From: Nodosilinea sp. FACHB-131
GTDB lineage: Bacteria > Cyanobacteriota > Cyanobacteriia > Phormidesmidales > Phormidesmidaceae
Reading direction: 5' to 3'
Assembly: GCF_014695395.1 (NCBI RefSeq)
Contig: NZ_JACJOF010000027.1
Coordinates: 186,001 to 250,000, forward strand
Length of the DNA stretch: 64,000 nucleotides
In this document: piece after piece, positions 29,358 to 38,230 of the stretch
Layout of the letters: the number at the start of each line of letters is the position of its first letter
Position numbering within the stretch: the stretch's first letter is position 1
Made by a program: the position numbers and the translations under genes
Notes under the pieces: generated by a model
Told to the model about the DNA's origin: nothing
Seen by the model: only the letters and a program-made list of their open reading frames with translations
The model's database searches: none

Positions 29358-30569
29358 ATGCAATCCAACTGGCGCGTTGGGGCCATTTTAGGAATTCCCC
29401 TATTTGTCGATAGCTCCTGGTTCATTATTTTGCTGCTGGTGACCGTGTCCTACGGGTTGGAGCCCAGCTGGCACTCGGCCTGGGGCAACCTGGCCTGGGT
29501 GATGGGCTTTGGTCTGGCGCTGCTGCTGTTTGCGTCGGTGCTGCTGCACGAGCTGGGCCACAGCCTTGCCGCTAAGGGTCAGGGCATCGCGGTCAACTCG
29601 ATCACCCTGTTTTTGTTTGGCGGCATTGCCTCCATCGACAAAGAATCGAAAACGCCAGAGGATGCGCTTAAGGTGGCGATCGCCGGCCCGTTGGTCAGCT
29701 TTGGTCTATTCCTGCTGCTCACCGCCATCTCCCAGATTCCCTCGCTACCGACTCCGGTGGGCGTGATCACCGGCAGCGTGGCTCAGATCAACCTAGTGCT
29801 GACGCTGTTCAACATGATTCCCGGCCTACCCCTCGACGGCGGCCAGGTGCTCAAGGCCCTGGTGTGGAAGGTCACCAACAGCCGCATCAAGGGCATTCGC
29901 TGGGCGGCGCGCTCCGGTCAGCTCTTGGGCTGGCTGGCGATCGCCTTTGGCCTGGTCATGGCGTTGTTCTATCAGGCATTCTCTGGCTTTTGGATTGCCG
30001 CGATCGGCTGGTTTGCTCTGCGCAATGCCGCCGCCTACAACCAGGTCACCAATCTACAAGAGGCCATGTTGGCCCTTACCGCCGCCGACGCTATGGCCCG
30101 CGATTTCAAAGTCGTAGATGCAGCCATGTCGCTGCGACAGTTTGCTGACACCTACCTCCTCGAAGAGAATCGCCCTCCAGCTTACTTTGCGGCCTCGGAG
30201 GGGCGCTATCGGGGCTTGGTCACGGTTGAAGATATGCGGGCGATCGAGCGCAGCCAGTGGGAAACCCTGCCACTTAGCCACATCGCCAAGCCCCTGTTGA
30301 CGATTCCATCGGTGCGCGAGGGCACACCGCTAACCGAAGCCATCGACCAGCTTGAAGACTTACAGCTGCCTCGGCTCACGGTGCTCACCCCCGCCGATGC
30401 CGTAGCCGGCACGATCGATCGCGGCGATGTGGTGCGTGCAATCGCCGATCGCCTCGGCCTGCGGGTCTCCCCCGCCATGATTCAGCGCATCAAAGAAGAC
30501 GGGCAGTATCCCCCAGGATTACAGCTGTCCTCGATCGCAAAATCAGTGATTGAAGAGGCGCGGGCGTAG
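29358..30569 (+). CDS. Site-2 protease family metallopeptidase with CBS domains
   Basis: An M50 intramembrane zinc protease of 403 residues. The catalytic HELGH lies in the second helix (VLLHELGHSLAAKGQG, near residue 62), and the third zinc ligand Asp is in PGLPLDGGQVL (near residue 158). Five or six helices cover residues 10-225. Two CBS-like modules follow (about 245-305 and 310-375), which in other proteins bind adenine nucleotides and could gate cleavage by energy state. Substrates are often membrane-bound anti-sigma or transcription factors; none is evident nearby. The ATG follows AGGAG at 29346-29350. Confidence 0.92.
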   Translation: MQSNWRVGAILGIPLFVDSSWFIILLLVTVSYGLEPSWHSAWGNLAWVMGFGLALLLFASVLLHELGHSLAAKGQGIAVNSITLFLFGGIASIDKESKTPEDALKVAIAGPLVSFGLFLLLTAISQIPSLPTPVGVITGSVAQINLVLTLFNMIPGLPLDGGQVLKALVWKVTNSRIKGIRWAARSGQLLGWLAIAFGLVMALFYQAFSGFWIAAIGWFALRNAAAYNQVTNLQEAMLALTAADAMARDFKVVDAAMSLRQFADTYLLEENRPPAYFAASEGRYRGLVTVEDMRAIERSQWETLPLSHIAKPLLTIPSVREGTPLTEAIDQLEDLQLPRLTVLTPADAVAGTIDRGDVVRAIADRLGLRVSPAMIQRIKEDGQYPPGLQLSSIAKSVIEEARA

Positions 30570-30572
30570 GGC

Positions 30573-30650
30573 TGCAAGGTACAAGGTATAGGGAGTAAGG
30601 CTTAGGACTGTTCTTTTACCCTATACCTCATACCCTATACCCTGCTAGCT
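30573..30650. repeat. CCCTATACC-type hairpin between convergent genes
   Basis: The left half (AAGGTACAAGGTATAGGGAG) and the right half (ACCCTATACCTCATACCC) form an imperfect inverted repeat built from the words GGTATAGGG and CCCTATACC. It sits directly after the protease gene and before the 3' end of the next gene. It is one of five related elements in the window and may serve as a terminator. Confidence 0.65.
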
Positions 30651-31118
30651 CATACCAAATTCGGAGACTAGCGCTTCGTCGGAATCGTCGGCGATGGTGG
30701 CCACAATGGTCATCAAGCGAGAGATTTCGGCGGGGGAAATGTCCTTCAGAATGCGGCTTGAAATCACCAGCACCTGATCGCCCGAGATGCCAAAGCGAGC
30801 TTCGAGGGTTTCGTTGCAGTTCTTCTCAAGCAGCCGCTTCATCAGACGGGGCTCATCTTTAGCGGGCAGCATGAGTACAGGGGACCACACGGTTAGCGTA
30901 TCGGTCTCAGTCTCACCCGTCAGCTGCGCGTACACATCGACACTGCCGTACTTAAATCGCCACAGGTGGCCCTCATCGGTTTGGCTAACCATAGCTCCAT
31001 CTCCTTGATCCAAAGAAGCAATCACTGCCTCAATGGTGTCCACATAGGACACAATATCTAACCCATCCTCAGGCGGGGTGGAATAGGGTAGATCCATATC
31101 TATTGCGTCTTCAGCCAT
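30645..31118 (-). CDS. YbjN domain-containing protein
   Basis: A 157-residue acidic, soluble protein. After a polar N-terminus (MAEDAIDMDLPYSTPPEDG), residues 25-150 fit the YbjN fold: a helix (YVDTIEAVIASLD), strands (WRFKYGSVDVYAQL, LTVWSPVLMLP), a helix with RLMKRLLEKNCNETLEARFGI and a final strand/helix (QVLVISSRILKDISPAEISRLM). Relatives resemble type III secretion chaperones and may bind other proteins; in cyanobacteria the function is unknown. The frame opens at 31148, but the Met at 31118 fits the domain and has AAGGG before it. Confidence 0.75.
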   Translation of the reverse strand: MAEDAIDMDLPYSTPPEDGLDIVSYVDTIEAVIASLDQGDGAMVSQTDEGHLWRFKYGSVDVYAQLTGETETDTLTVWSPVLMLPAKDEPRLMKRLLEKNCNETLEARFGISGDQVLVISSRILKDISPAEISRLMTIVATIADDSDEALVSEFGMS

Positions 31119-31602
31119 AACAGACCCTTGGTAGCTATTGATCAACAAATCAATTGTGCGGCCGATCTGCGGTGGTGGGCATAGTGCCTCAACCGTCGAA
31201 GCGACCGGCGGTCAACAACCGCCAAAACGTCGCGACGATGGTCAGAGACTGGCCCGAGGCCATCGCTGCGCCTCCCCAACTGTAGCCCCTTGCGCTATGT
31301 CTGACTATCCCCCGATCGGCTTTCTTGCGGCTTAACAGCGGCTAGAGGCCAATAGGCAGATTATTTGAGCAAATCGGCCTCGCCAGTTTGAGTTGCCCGT
31401 CACCCCACTGCTGGAGTGATGTTAAATAATCGTGGCTGCTCAATGCGTTGTCCAGAAGCTGGAGATTTACAGCGATCGCCAGGTCGGCTGAGACATTCTG
31501 CATAATCCCTTGAGGGGAGCGCTATCGGCTAGTGCGCTGCCCCAGTTTTTGCCCGTGGTGGTGACTCTAGTCCTAAGCGCCGTGGCCAACGCTATACTCA
31601 AT
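31119..31602. other. 484-base intergenic stretch, no gene recognised
   Basis: Between two genes on the minus strand. It shows no convincing coding region. A 65-codon frame on the plus strand at 31138-31335 has no ribosome binding site or family resemblance. Several HIP1-like sites occur. The left part presumably holds the promoter of the YbjN-domain gene. Confidence 0.45.
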
Positions 31603-32265
31603 TCACCCCGCCGTTTCAACTTCCTGGAACTGATCCTCTAGGGTATCAAAGCTGTAGTCGCGCACCTTGGGCATCTCGGCCGGTACCTCAAACCCCGTAA
31701 CGGTGCAGGCCTGGCGGCGCTCGGGCCGCGACGAGTAGCGGCAGAGGTGTTCAATAAAGTGAAACACTACTTTGGGGTCAGACCACTTCATCTCGGCCCG
31801 CTGCTTGAGAATAATCAGCGCCTCTTTGTCGCTCATCGAGCTACGCCAGCCTTTGCGCTGGCGGCACGACACCCAGGCGTTGAGCACCTGAAAAATGCGG
31901 GCTAGATGATTGTGGGGAATGGCCCGCAGGTGGTACTCATCGAGAACGTCGGCGACCTCCTGAAGGCCAGCATCCCTGGCTAGCTGAGCGCTGGCGTCAA
32001 ACAGCACCTCCATTTGGGCAATGGCCTCACGATGGTCTCGGTACTCCTGTATGAGGTTGTGGTCTTCGAGGTAAATAGCCCCCAGATTTTTGAAGTGGGC
32101 GGCCAGAAAGAGGGTCTTTTTGTCGCGATCGCCCAGGCCGGCAATGGTGCCGTAGGCGAGGCACAGATCTGCCAAAAAAATAGATTCTTCAAACAGCAGA
32201 GGTTGCCTGCGCTTGAGCAGACTGCGCAGCAGTTTAATAAAGCTGTGGAAGCTAGGGTAGCTCAT
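31603..32265 (-). CDS. Hypothetical protein with degenerate HD-GYP-like fold
   Basis: A 220-residue helical protein. The stretch ADLCLAYGTIAGLGDRDKKTLFLAAHFKNLGAIYLED resembles the HD-GYP entry (where AALLHDIGKIGIP would be expected) but HD is replaced by HFKNLG. Further on, VADVLDEYHLRAIPHNHLARIFQVLNAWVSC resembles the later helices with Asp/Ala-Leu, again without the metal ligands and without GYP. I infer an inactive HD-domain relative that might bind rather than cleave a ligand or protein. Alternatively the likeness is only helical. There is no signal peptide or membrane span. Confidence 0.55.
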   Translation of the reverse strand: MSYPSFHSFIKLLRSLLKRRQPLLFEESIFLADLCLAYGTIAGLGDRDKKTLFLAAHFKNLGAIYLEDHNLIQEYRDHREAIAQMEVLFDASAQLARDAGLQEVADVLDEYHLRAIPHNHLARIFQVLNAWVSCRQRKGWRSSMSDKEALIILKQRAEMKWSDPKVVFHFIEHLCRYSSRPERRQACTVTGFEVPAEMPKVRDYSFDTLEDQFQEVETAG

Positions 32266-32543
32266 GGGTCAATGGTTCCCTGAAACAGTTGGCGGCAAAC
32301 AGAAAGTTCACCACTAGATGAAGTGTTGTGGATTACGCAGACCAACCGTGGACGAGCGATCGGTTACACGGTAGCACCGCTAACCCGATCGATCTGGCTA
32401 CATCTGGCCTACACCCAATCTCTATTGCCGAATCAGCAGAGCCAGGGCGATATTTTCAGGGAACACCCCAAGTCTAGGTCAAAAGTATGGTGCGGTAACG
32501 CAGTTTGTCAGGCCGATAGACCACTCACGCTGCCCGTTAGTTC

Positions 32544-33212
32544 TTAGGGAACCAGCAAATTCAATGAAGTCAACCAGTCGGCCAAACCGTTCAAAATCAG
32601 CTGCACCCCAATGGCCATAACAAACAGGCCCAACAGACGACTCATGGCTTGAATACCGCTGGCCCCCAAGGCTTTTAGCAGCAGCGTAGACGATCGCAGC
32701 GACAGAAAAATGACGACGCCGATCAGCCCGATCGCGACGGCGATCGCCAGCATATTCATGGCGGTGGGCACGGATAGATCGCCACCCGCTTGGGCGGCCA
32801 GGCCCAGAGTGACGGCGATCGCCCCCGGCCCTCCCAGCAGCGGGATGGTCATTGGCATGAACGAAATATCTTTGTGTTCGCCAACGCGATAGGCCGCATC
32901 CTGATTGTCTACTTCGTTGAGCTTGGGGTCAGAGTTCATCGCCTTCCAGGCCGCGTGGAACACCACAATGCCTCCAGCGATGCGCACCACAGCCAGGGAG
33001 ACACCAAAAAACCGCAGCACACTCCCCCCCACCAGCAGCGTACCGATCAGCAGCAGCACAACATTGCAGGCAATATTTAAAGCGTAGCGATTACGCAGCG
33101 CGGCGGGCACCCCGGTGGTCAGCACCAAAAAGATCGGCACCGACCCGATCGGATCTACGACTGGAAATAGGGCCGCAATGCTGCCCACGACAAAATCAAT
33201 AAAGATGCGCAC
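32544..33212 (-). CDS. MarC family integral membrane protein
   Basis: A 222-residue membrane protein with six helices of the MarC/NAAT family. Helix 1 contains IAALFPVVDPIGSVPIFLVLT, with the family's VxDPxGxxP signature; the middle contains FMPMTIPLLGGPGAIAVTLGLA, the second conserved loop. Some archaeal homologues transport amino acids, whereas E. coli MarC has no proven role. The last helices end in GLADWLTSLNLLVP. The gene is single. Confidence 0.92.
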   Translation of the reverse strand: MRIFIDFVVGSIAALFPVVDPIGSVPIFLVLTTGVPAALRNRYALNIACNVVLLLIGTLLVGGSVLRFFGVSLAVVRIAGGIVVFHAAWKAMNSDPKLNEVDNQDAAYRVGEHKDISFMPMTIPLLGGPGAIAVTLGLAAQAGGDLSVPTAMNMLAIAVAIGLIGVVIFLSLRSSTLLLKALGASGIQAMSRLLGLFVMAIGVQLILNGLADWLTSLNLLVP

Positions 33213-33294
33213 CGCTGTTTCGCCTGAGAAAACCTGGTTTTACTCTACGGTTATTTTTTTTCTCGTAGCGGTGGCTGGGCTACAGATGAGCAGA

Positions 33295-33618
33295 CTATTT
33301 CCAGGCGCGGTTTTCTAAATCTCTTACCTGACGCTCTAGGCGATCGAGCCGGCCGCGCAGCTCGTCCATTTCAGCCTGACGGGGTACGCCCAGGTCTTGC
33401 AGCGTATTGCGAAACAGCCGCTGAAACTGCTCTTCGAGCGCGCCGTTGCCCTCGTTGAGCTGGGCCATCACCTCATCCATCAGAGTGCGAGCCTGCTCGG
33501 GGTTAAACTTGCCCTCGCGCACCCACTCCTCGCTGACCTGCTTGACCCGCTCAGCGACTAGAGAGGTGGTGCCCACGCCAATCATCAGCAACTGGCGTAA
33601 AAGGTTATTGGTATCCAT
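33295..33618 (-). CDS. Phasin-like coiled-coil protein
   Basis: A 107-residue all-helical protein resembling the poly(hydroxyalkanoate) granule-associated / phasin-like family (also called PhaI/PhaF-like). An amphipathic N-terminal helix (LLRQLLMIGVGTTSLVAERVKQ) is followed by a turn (EGKFNPEQA), a long helix and a C-terminal coiled coil (QAEMDELRGRLDRLERQVRDLENRAWK) with leucine heptads. It probably oligomerises and may coat granules or a membrane. No PHA synthase genes are in the window, so the granule link is inference from family only. Confidence 0.7.
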   Translation of the reverse strand: MDTNNLLRQLLMIGVGTTSLVAERVKQVSEEWVREGKFNPEQARTLMDEVMAQLNEGNGALEEQFQRLFRNTLQDLGVPRQAEMDELRGRLDRLERQVRDLENRAWK

Positions 33619-33803
33619 TAAAATCTCCTTGCTATTTGCGGGGCGCGATCGATGGAGGTATCAGGCGATCGATTCAGGAATTTGGGCATTCAGAGCCATG
33701 CCTTAACCCTTTGACCTCAAACCCAATTAGCCCCCCATTCATTCTGTCAAAGATTTGGTTGGCCCCTGGGTAATGAAAGCCGAACTCAACCTGCCGGATG
33801 CCC

Positions 33804-34511
33804 TCAGCTTCCCGACAGTTCATCGACTTTGGCCCGCACCGCCTGAATGTCTTGCCACATGAGCCACTTGGGACTGCCTTTATCGCGCGATGGGTTGCGC
33901 AGTAGGTAGGCCGGGTGGAAAATCGGCATACACAAACGGCCTTCCCACTCCATCCACTGGCCGCGCACTTTGCTGATGCCCGACTTCACCCCTAGGAGTG
34001 CCTTTAGAGCGGTCGCACCGGTAAGAAGAATGATTTTAGGATCCACCATGCGAATTTGCTCTAGCAGGTAGCCCTTGCAGGCCGCTACCTCAGCTGTGGT
34101 GGGCACGCGGTTCTCGGGCGGGCGACACTTGACGATGTTGCAAATGTACACATCAGTGTCCGTGTTGAACCGCACTGACTCAAGAATTTTCTCTAGTAGC
34201 TGGCCCGACTTGCCCACAAAGGGTACACCCTGCTCGTCCTCCTGCTGACCAGGGCCTTCGCCAATGATCAGCACCGGAGCGGTAGGGCTACCCCGACTGA
34301 CCACCACATTGGTGCGCGTTTCCGACAGGTCGCAGCGTAGACAGCCCCGACAGTGGGTACCCAGAGTCTCCAGGTCGGGGTAAATGCCGGGGGGAATGGG
34401 CACCGATCCGCTAGTGGGAATGGCGTCAAAATCTACAGTGCTGGGGTCTGCGATCGCGCCTTCGGTAGCGCCACTGTCAGCATTAAATAAGCTAAATTGC
34501 TCGTCGGCCAT
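33804..34511 (-). CDS. Uracil-DNA glycosylase, family 4 (Fe-S type)
   Basis: DNA repair enzyme that removes uracil arising from cytosine deamination. The 235-residue product has an N-terminal acidic extension of about 45 residues, then the 4Fe-4S cysteines in HCRGCLRCDL, motif 1 GEGPGQQEDEQGVPFVG, further cysteines in YICNIVKCRPPENR, and motif with catalytic-site His FHPAYLLRNPSRD. This is the family 4 pattern (GExPG, HPAxLLRxP). Divergent from the S1 gene. Confidence 0.95.
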   Translation of the reverse strand: MADEQFSLFNADSGATEGAIADPSTVDFDAIPTSGSVPIPPGIYPDLETLGTHCRGCLRCDLSETRTNVVVSRGSPTAPVLIIGEGPGQQEDEQGVPFVGKSGQLLEKILESVRFNTDTDVYICNIVKCRPPENRVPTTAEVAACKGYLLEQIRMVDPKIILLTGATALKALLGVKSGISKVRGQWMEWEGRLCMPIFHPAYLLRNPSRDKGSPKWLMWQDIQAVRAKVDELSGS

Positions 34512-34566
34512 CGATTCTTGGGGGCAACATTATCCGCTTGGCATTTATTGTAAAGGGTCTCGGCCT

Positions 34567-34607
34567 GCCTTGCCTGGGCTATTGCTCAGCGGTGCCCCAG
34601 GCAAGGC
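34567..34607. promoter_or_regulatory. 12-bp perfect hairpin upstream of the S1 gene
   Basis: GCCTTGCCTGGG (34567-34578) and CCCAGGCAAGGC (34596-34607) are exact reverse complements with a 17-base loop. It ends 53 bases before the TTG start of the S1 gene; a TATAGT at 34612-34617 lies just after it. If transcribed, it could be a leader structure through which S1 autoregulates; if not, a DNA-level element. Confidence 0.45.
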
Positions 34608-34660
34608 GTTGTATAGTAGAAAGCTAGTTAAATTATGTTTGTTGTCCAGGAGCCTCAGCC

Positions 34661-35539
34661 TTGACTTTCTCCGCCGAAGATTTTGCCAAAGCCCTTGAGG
34701 CCCACGACTACGACTTTCAGGTGGGTAGCACCGTGCGGGGCACCGTCATCTCCTTTGCTCCCGATGGGGCCACGGTGGATATTGGCGGCAAGTCAGCGGC
34801 CTTTTTGCCCATTCGCGAAGCGGCGGTGCGGGCCATCACCTCCTTTGAGGGCGTGCTTGAACCGGGGGGTGAATACTCGTTTCAGGTAATTCGCGACCAG
34901 GATGCCGACGGTCAGGTGCTGCTATCGATCCGCAAGCTCCAGCTCAAGCAGCTGTGGAATAAGCTAGCCCAGCAGGCCGAAGAGAACGCTGTGATGGATG
35001 TCAAAGTCACCGGCTTCAACAAGGGCGGCGTGACAGTCGATGTGGAGGGTTTGCGGGGATTTGTGCCGCGATCGCACCTGGGACGCACCTACGAGAATCT
35101 GGAGGATGCGGTGGGCCAGCGCCTCACCGTAGGCTTCTTGGAGGTCAACCCCGCCGCCAACAAGCTGGTGATGTCGGCTCGCACCGCCGCCCGCAGCCAG
35201 GTGATGAGCACCCTAGCCCTAGGGCAACTTGTCGAGGGTACCGTGGCCAGCCTCAAGCCCTTCGGCGCTTTTGTGGAGTTTGACGGCATTAGCGGCCTGC
35301 TGCACATCAAGCAAATCAGCAAAAATTATGTCGAGTCGCTGCCCACAGTGCTGCAGGTGGGTCAGTCGATCAAAGCGGTGGTGGTTGGCCTCGACCCTGA
35401 ACGCAACCGCATTTCCCTCTCGACCAAGGTGCTGGAAAAATATCCCGGCGAGATCATCAAAGAATCTGAAGCCGTGTTTGAAGACGCTGAGAACCGTCTG
35501 GGCGACGTCAGCCGCATGCTGAACGACAGCGAGGCCTAG
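34661..35539 (+). CDS. 30S ribosomal protein S1-like, three S1 domains
   Basis: RNA-binding protein of 292 residues with three S1 domains: about 21-90 (GSTVRGTVISFAPDGATVDIGGKSAAFLP), 107-172 (VTGFNKGGVTVDVEGLRGFVPRSHLG) and 190-262 (GTVASLKPFGAFVEFDGISGLLHI). Cyanobacteria and plastids have such short S1 proteins (Rps1A/Rps1B). They help ribosomes bind mRNA. The C-terminus ends in an acidic helix. The start is the TTG at 34661, preceded by CAGGAG at 34647-34652, an unusual choice for a ribosomal protein gene. The Tab2 gene begins five bases after the stop codon, so the two are surely cotranscribed. Confidence 0.92.
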   Translation: MTFSAEDFAKALEAHDYDFQVGSTVRGTVISFAPDGATVDIGGKSAAFLPIREAAVRAITSFEGVLEPGGEYSFQVIRDQDADGQVLLSIRKLQLKQLWNKLAQQAEENAVMDVKVTGFNKGGVTVDVEGLRGFVPRSHLGRTYENLEDAVGQRLTVGFLEVNPAANKLVMSARTAARSQVMSTLALGQLVEGTVASLKPFGAFVEFDGISGLLHIKQISKNYVESLPTVLQVGQSIKAVVVGLDPERNRISLSTKVLEKYPGEIIKESEAVFEDAENRLGDVSRMLNDSEA

Positions 35540-35544
35540 GCACT

Positions 35545-36420
35545 ATGGGCACCGTATGGGAACTCGACTTTTACTCCCGGCCCGTGCTGGATGAAAATGG
35601 CAAAAAACTCTGGGAAGTGCTGCTCTGTGAAGGGTTGGTAGGCGCCGGAGCCAAGGCCGATCAACTCTTTCGCTACAGCAAGTTTTTGCCCAGCAGCGAC
35701 GTCAACTCGATTGTTCTGAAGGGGGCGATCGAGGAGGCGATCGCCGAGGCCACCAGCCAGGGCATTGCGCCCCCCAGCCGCATTCGGTACTTTCGCTACC
35801 AAATGCAAAACATGATTTTGCGAGCCTGTGAAGACGCAAGCATTCCGGCTCGGCCCAGCCGTCGCACGGTGGCGTTGCAGAGGTGGTTGAGCGATCGCAA
35901 CCAAACTGTGTATCCCCAGATGGAAGGCTATACCAGCGCTCCTTCGCCTTCGGTAGCAGCGCCGCCCCCCAGCCCCCAGGCTCTGCCCGATGCCCTACTG
36001 GGGCAGCAGTGGACCTTTGTCACCCTTGAGGCCGCCGCCTTTGCCGATCTGCCCGACTGGGAGATTGGCTTTGGGGAATCCTTTCCTCTAGATATGGCGA
36101 ATCTAGACCCCAGCACCCCAATCCCTGGCCTGCTGATTTTCTCCCCCCGCGCCACCGCCCTGGCCGCCTGGATGTCGGGCCTAGAGCTAGCTTACTGGCG
36201 CATAGAATCCAGCAAAGCTCCCCAAATTATCCTAGAAACCGGAGCCTTCGATAGCTGGGTCTTGGCGGGTCTGCCTGGCCCTAAGCTGCTGGCCGAGGCC
36301 CAGGCGTTTGAAGCCGCCAAGGCCAAAGCTAATCAGGTGCATTTCATTGGCATCCAAGACAGCCGCGAAAGCGAATCTTTTGCTGGGTTTTGGCTGCTGC
36401 AAGAGCTGCTTTTGGGGTGA
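35545..36420 (+). CDS. Tab2/Atab2 family RNA-binding protein
   Basis: A 291-residue protein of the DUF1092/Tab2 family, restricted to oxygenic phototrophs. It begins GTVWELDFYSRPVLDENGKK and contains WEVLLCE, IRYFRYQMQNMILRACED, WLSDRNQTVYPQM and, at the C-terminus, GFWLLQELLLG with FDSWVLAGL, all typical. In algae and plants Tab2/ATAB2 binds mRNA leaders and is required for translation of photosystem I reaction-centre proteins. A Pro-rich linker lies at about residues 132-150. It is coupled to the S1 gene by a five-base gap, which supports a shared role in translation. Confidence 0.93.
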   Translation: MGTVWELDFYSRPVLDENGKKLWEVLLCEGLVGAGAKADQLFRYSKFLPSSDVNSIVLKGAIEEAIAEATSQGIAPPSRIRYFRYQMQNMILRACEDASIPARPSRRTVALQRWLSDRNQTVYPQMEGYTSAPSPSVAAPPPSPQALPDALLGQQWTFVTLEAAAFADLPDWEIGFGESFPLDMANLDPSTPIPGLLIFSPRATALAAWMSGLELAYWRIESSKAPQIILETGAFDSWVLAGLPGPKLLAEAQAFEAAKAKANQVHFIGIQDSRESESFAGFWLLQELLLG

Positions 36421-36518
36421 CGAGATGGCCTCTCCTCCAACTATTTCTCGCTAGCCAGATTCCAGAGTTCCTAATGAACCTTGGAATCTAGTCCCCCGAT
36501 GCCCAGGCAGGACTACCG

Positions 36519-37385
36519 ATGCCCGATCGCAAGCAGCAACCCATAGTTCAATCCCTCGCCCAATGGCCTCACTGGCGCAACCTAGGCATTTACGTCCTGC
36601 TGCTGCTCATTGCCCTGGTGATGGTGTTTCCGCTGCTGTGGCTGCTCAGCACCTCATTTAAAGGAGCAGCAGAGAACCTGCTAGCAACTCCGCCTCAACT
36701 TCTGCCCCAGCAGCCGACCCTAGCCAATTACCGACAGGTATGGCAGTCAAACCCCTTTGGCCAATATTTTTTCAACAGCAGCGTAGTGGCGGTGCTGACG
36801 GTGGCGGCAAACCTGCTGCTGTGCTCGCTAGCGGCCTATCCTCTAGCGCGGCTGTCATTTCTGGGCCGCGACACTTTGCTGGCGCTAATTGTGGCCACCA
36901 TCATGATTCCATTTCAGGTGGTGATGATACCGCTGTATATTTTGGCTGTTAATTTGGGCCTACGGAACACCTATCTAGGGCTGGTGCTGCCCTACCTAGC
37001 CTCGGCCTTTGGCATCTTTCTCATGCGCCAGGCGTTTCAGGGCGTGCCCAAGGAGCTAGAAGAAGCTGCCCGCATGGATGGCTGCTCTGACCTCGGCATC
37101 TGGTGGAATGTAATGCTGCCCGCCACTCGCCCTGCCCTAGTAACGCTAGGAATCTTTGTATTCATTGGCACCTGGAGCGAGTTTCTCTGGCCCCTGATTT
37201 TGCTCGATCGCCCCGAGCGCTACACTCTGCCCCTAGGCGTTGCCCGGCTGGCGGGCAGCTTCTCCCTTGACTGGCGGCTGATTGCGGCTGGGTCTATTTT
37301 GTCGGTGCTGCCCGCCATCGTGGTGTTTGTGCTGCTACAGCGCTACATTGTGCCCACAGAGACAGGGAGCGGGGTCAAGGGATAG
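36519..37385 (+). CDS. Carbohydrate ABC transporter permease (MalG/UgpE type)
   Basis: Inner-membrane permease of 288 residues with six helices. It has the N-terminal LLWLLSTSFKGAAEN stretch typical of the sugar subfamily, and the EAA loop for ATPase contact in the fourth cytoplasmic loop: ELEEAARMDGCSDLGIWWNVMLPATRPAL. The substrate is probably a sugar or polyol (osmoprotectant such as glucosylglycerol is possible). No partner permease, binding protein or ATPase is adjacent, so the other parts must be encoded elsewhere. Located 98 bases after the Tab2 gene. Confidence 0.93.
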   Translation: MPDRKQQPIVQSLAQWPHWRNLGIYVLLLLIALVMVFPLLWLLSTSFKGAAENLLATPPQLLPQQPTLANYRQVWQSNPFGQYFFNSSVVAVLTVAANLLLCSLAAYPLARLSFLGRDTLLALIVATIMIPFQVVMIPLYILAVNLGLRNTYLGLVLPYLASAFGIFLMRQAFQGVPKELEEAARMDGCSDLGIWWNVMLPATRPALVTLGIFVFIGTWSEFLWPLILLDRPERYTLPLGVARLAGSFSLDWRLIAAGSILSVLPAIVVFVLLQRYIVPTETGSGVKG

Positions 37386-37535
37386 ATGGGACGCCCCTTG
37401 GTATACAGAGTTACAGCTTTATTGGTTCCTTAGATTCATCACTTAAATTGGTGCGGGTGATTTAGTCGCCATCGCTTCATCAGGGCCGTTGCCTAGGGGC
37501 TGCGGTCCCCTTTTCCCAGTGAGACTCTACAAACT

Positions 37536-38111
37536 ATGAAACTTAAAACCCTGGCTATTGCCCTGCTCTCCAGCGCTGCTGCCGTTGGCCTCTCAATTTC
37601 TACGGCCTTTGCCCAAGTTGCCGAGGTCAATATTGACAGTCTCAACGTGCGCTCTGGCCCCGGCCTCAACCACGGCGTTCGCGGCACCATACCCAGAGGT
37701 GCCCAGGCTAAGATTATTCAAACCCAGGGGGATTGGCTCTATGTTGTTACCGGCCCGATTGAGGGTTGGGTTTACGCCCCCTACGTCACTGTTTTAGATC
37801 AGCCAGGGCCAGGGGTTGACGCGCCGACAACCACCGTCATGGTCTGCAACGGCACGAATCGCACGACAGCCCGCGTGTACCGCCAAAATGGCGAACTCAA
37901 GCTGCGAGTGCACGATCGCCTCGACAATATTACCTGGCTCGATGTCCCCGCCCGCATAGAAACTGGCTCTGGGCCCACGACCTACATCAACATTCGCGGT
38001 GAGCAAACGACTCGGGTGTTGCAGAGCCAAAGCTCGCCGGCCAACTGCTCGATTCAAACCACCAACCGCCCCATAGAGGCTGGAGTGGTGACCGAAATAG
38101 AGCAGCCCTAG
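37536..38111 (+). CDS. Secreted SH3-like domain protein
   Basis: A 191-residue exported protein. Residues 1-27 are a classical signal peptide (basic KLK, hydrophobic core, AFA cleavage). Residues 30-85 are a bacterial SH3 (SH3_3) domain, seen in IDSLNVRSGPGLNHGVRGTIPRGAQAKII and GDWLYVVTGPIEGWVYAPYV. The remainder contains two cysteine-bearing segments (VCNGTNRTTARVYRQNGE and NCSIQTTN) that may form a disulfide. Such domains usually bind peptidoglycan or peptides. The gene is single. Confidence 0.82.
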   Translation: MKLKTLAIALLSSAAAVGLSISTAFAQVAEVNIDSLNVRSGPGLNHGVRGTIPRGAQAKIIQTQGDWLYVVTGPIEGWVYAPYVTVLDQPGPGVDAPTTTVMVCNGTNRTTARVYRQNGELKLRVHDRLDNITWLDVPARIETGSGPTTYINIRGEQTTRVLQSQSSPANCSIQTTNRPIEAGVVTEIEQP

Positions 38112-38230
38112 CAGCGCTGAGGCTCAAGTCTAGTTTGAGCCGCTAAAACCCTACGGCACTACCGCTTTAGCAACCTTTAAAAACTTGCTGCGCTTGAATG
38201 AGATTGAAGTTAAGCTCTGCACAAACACAT

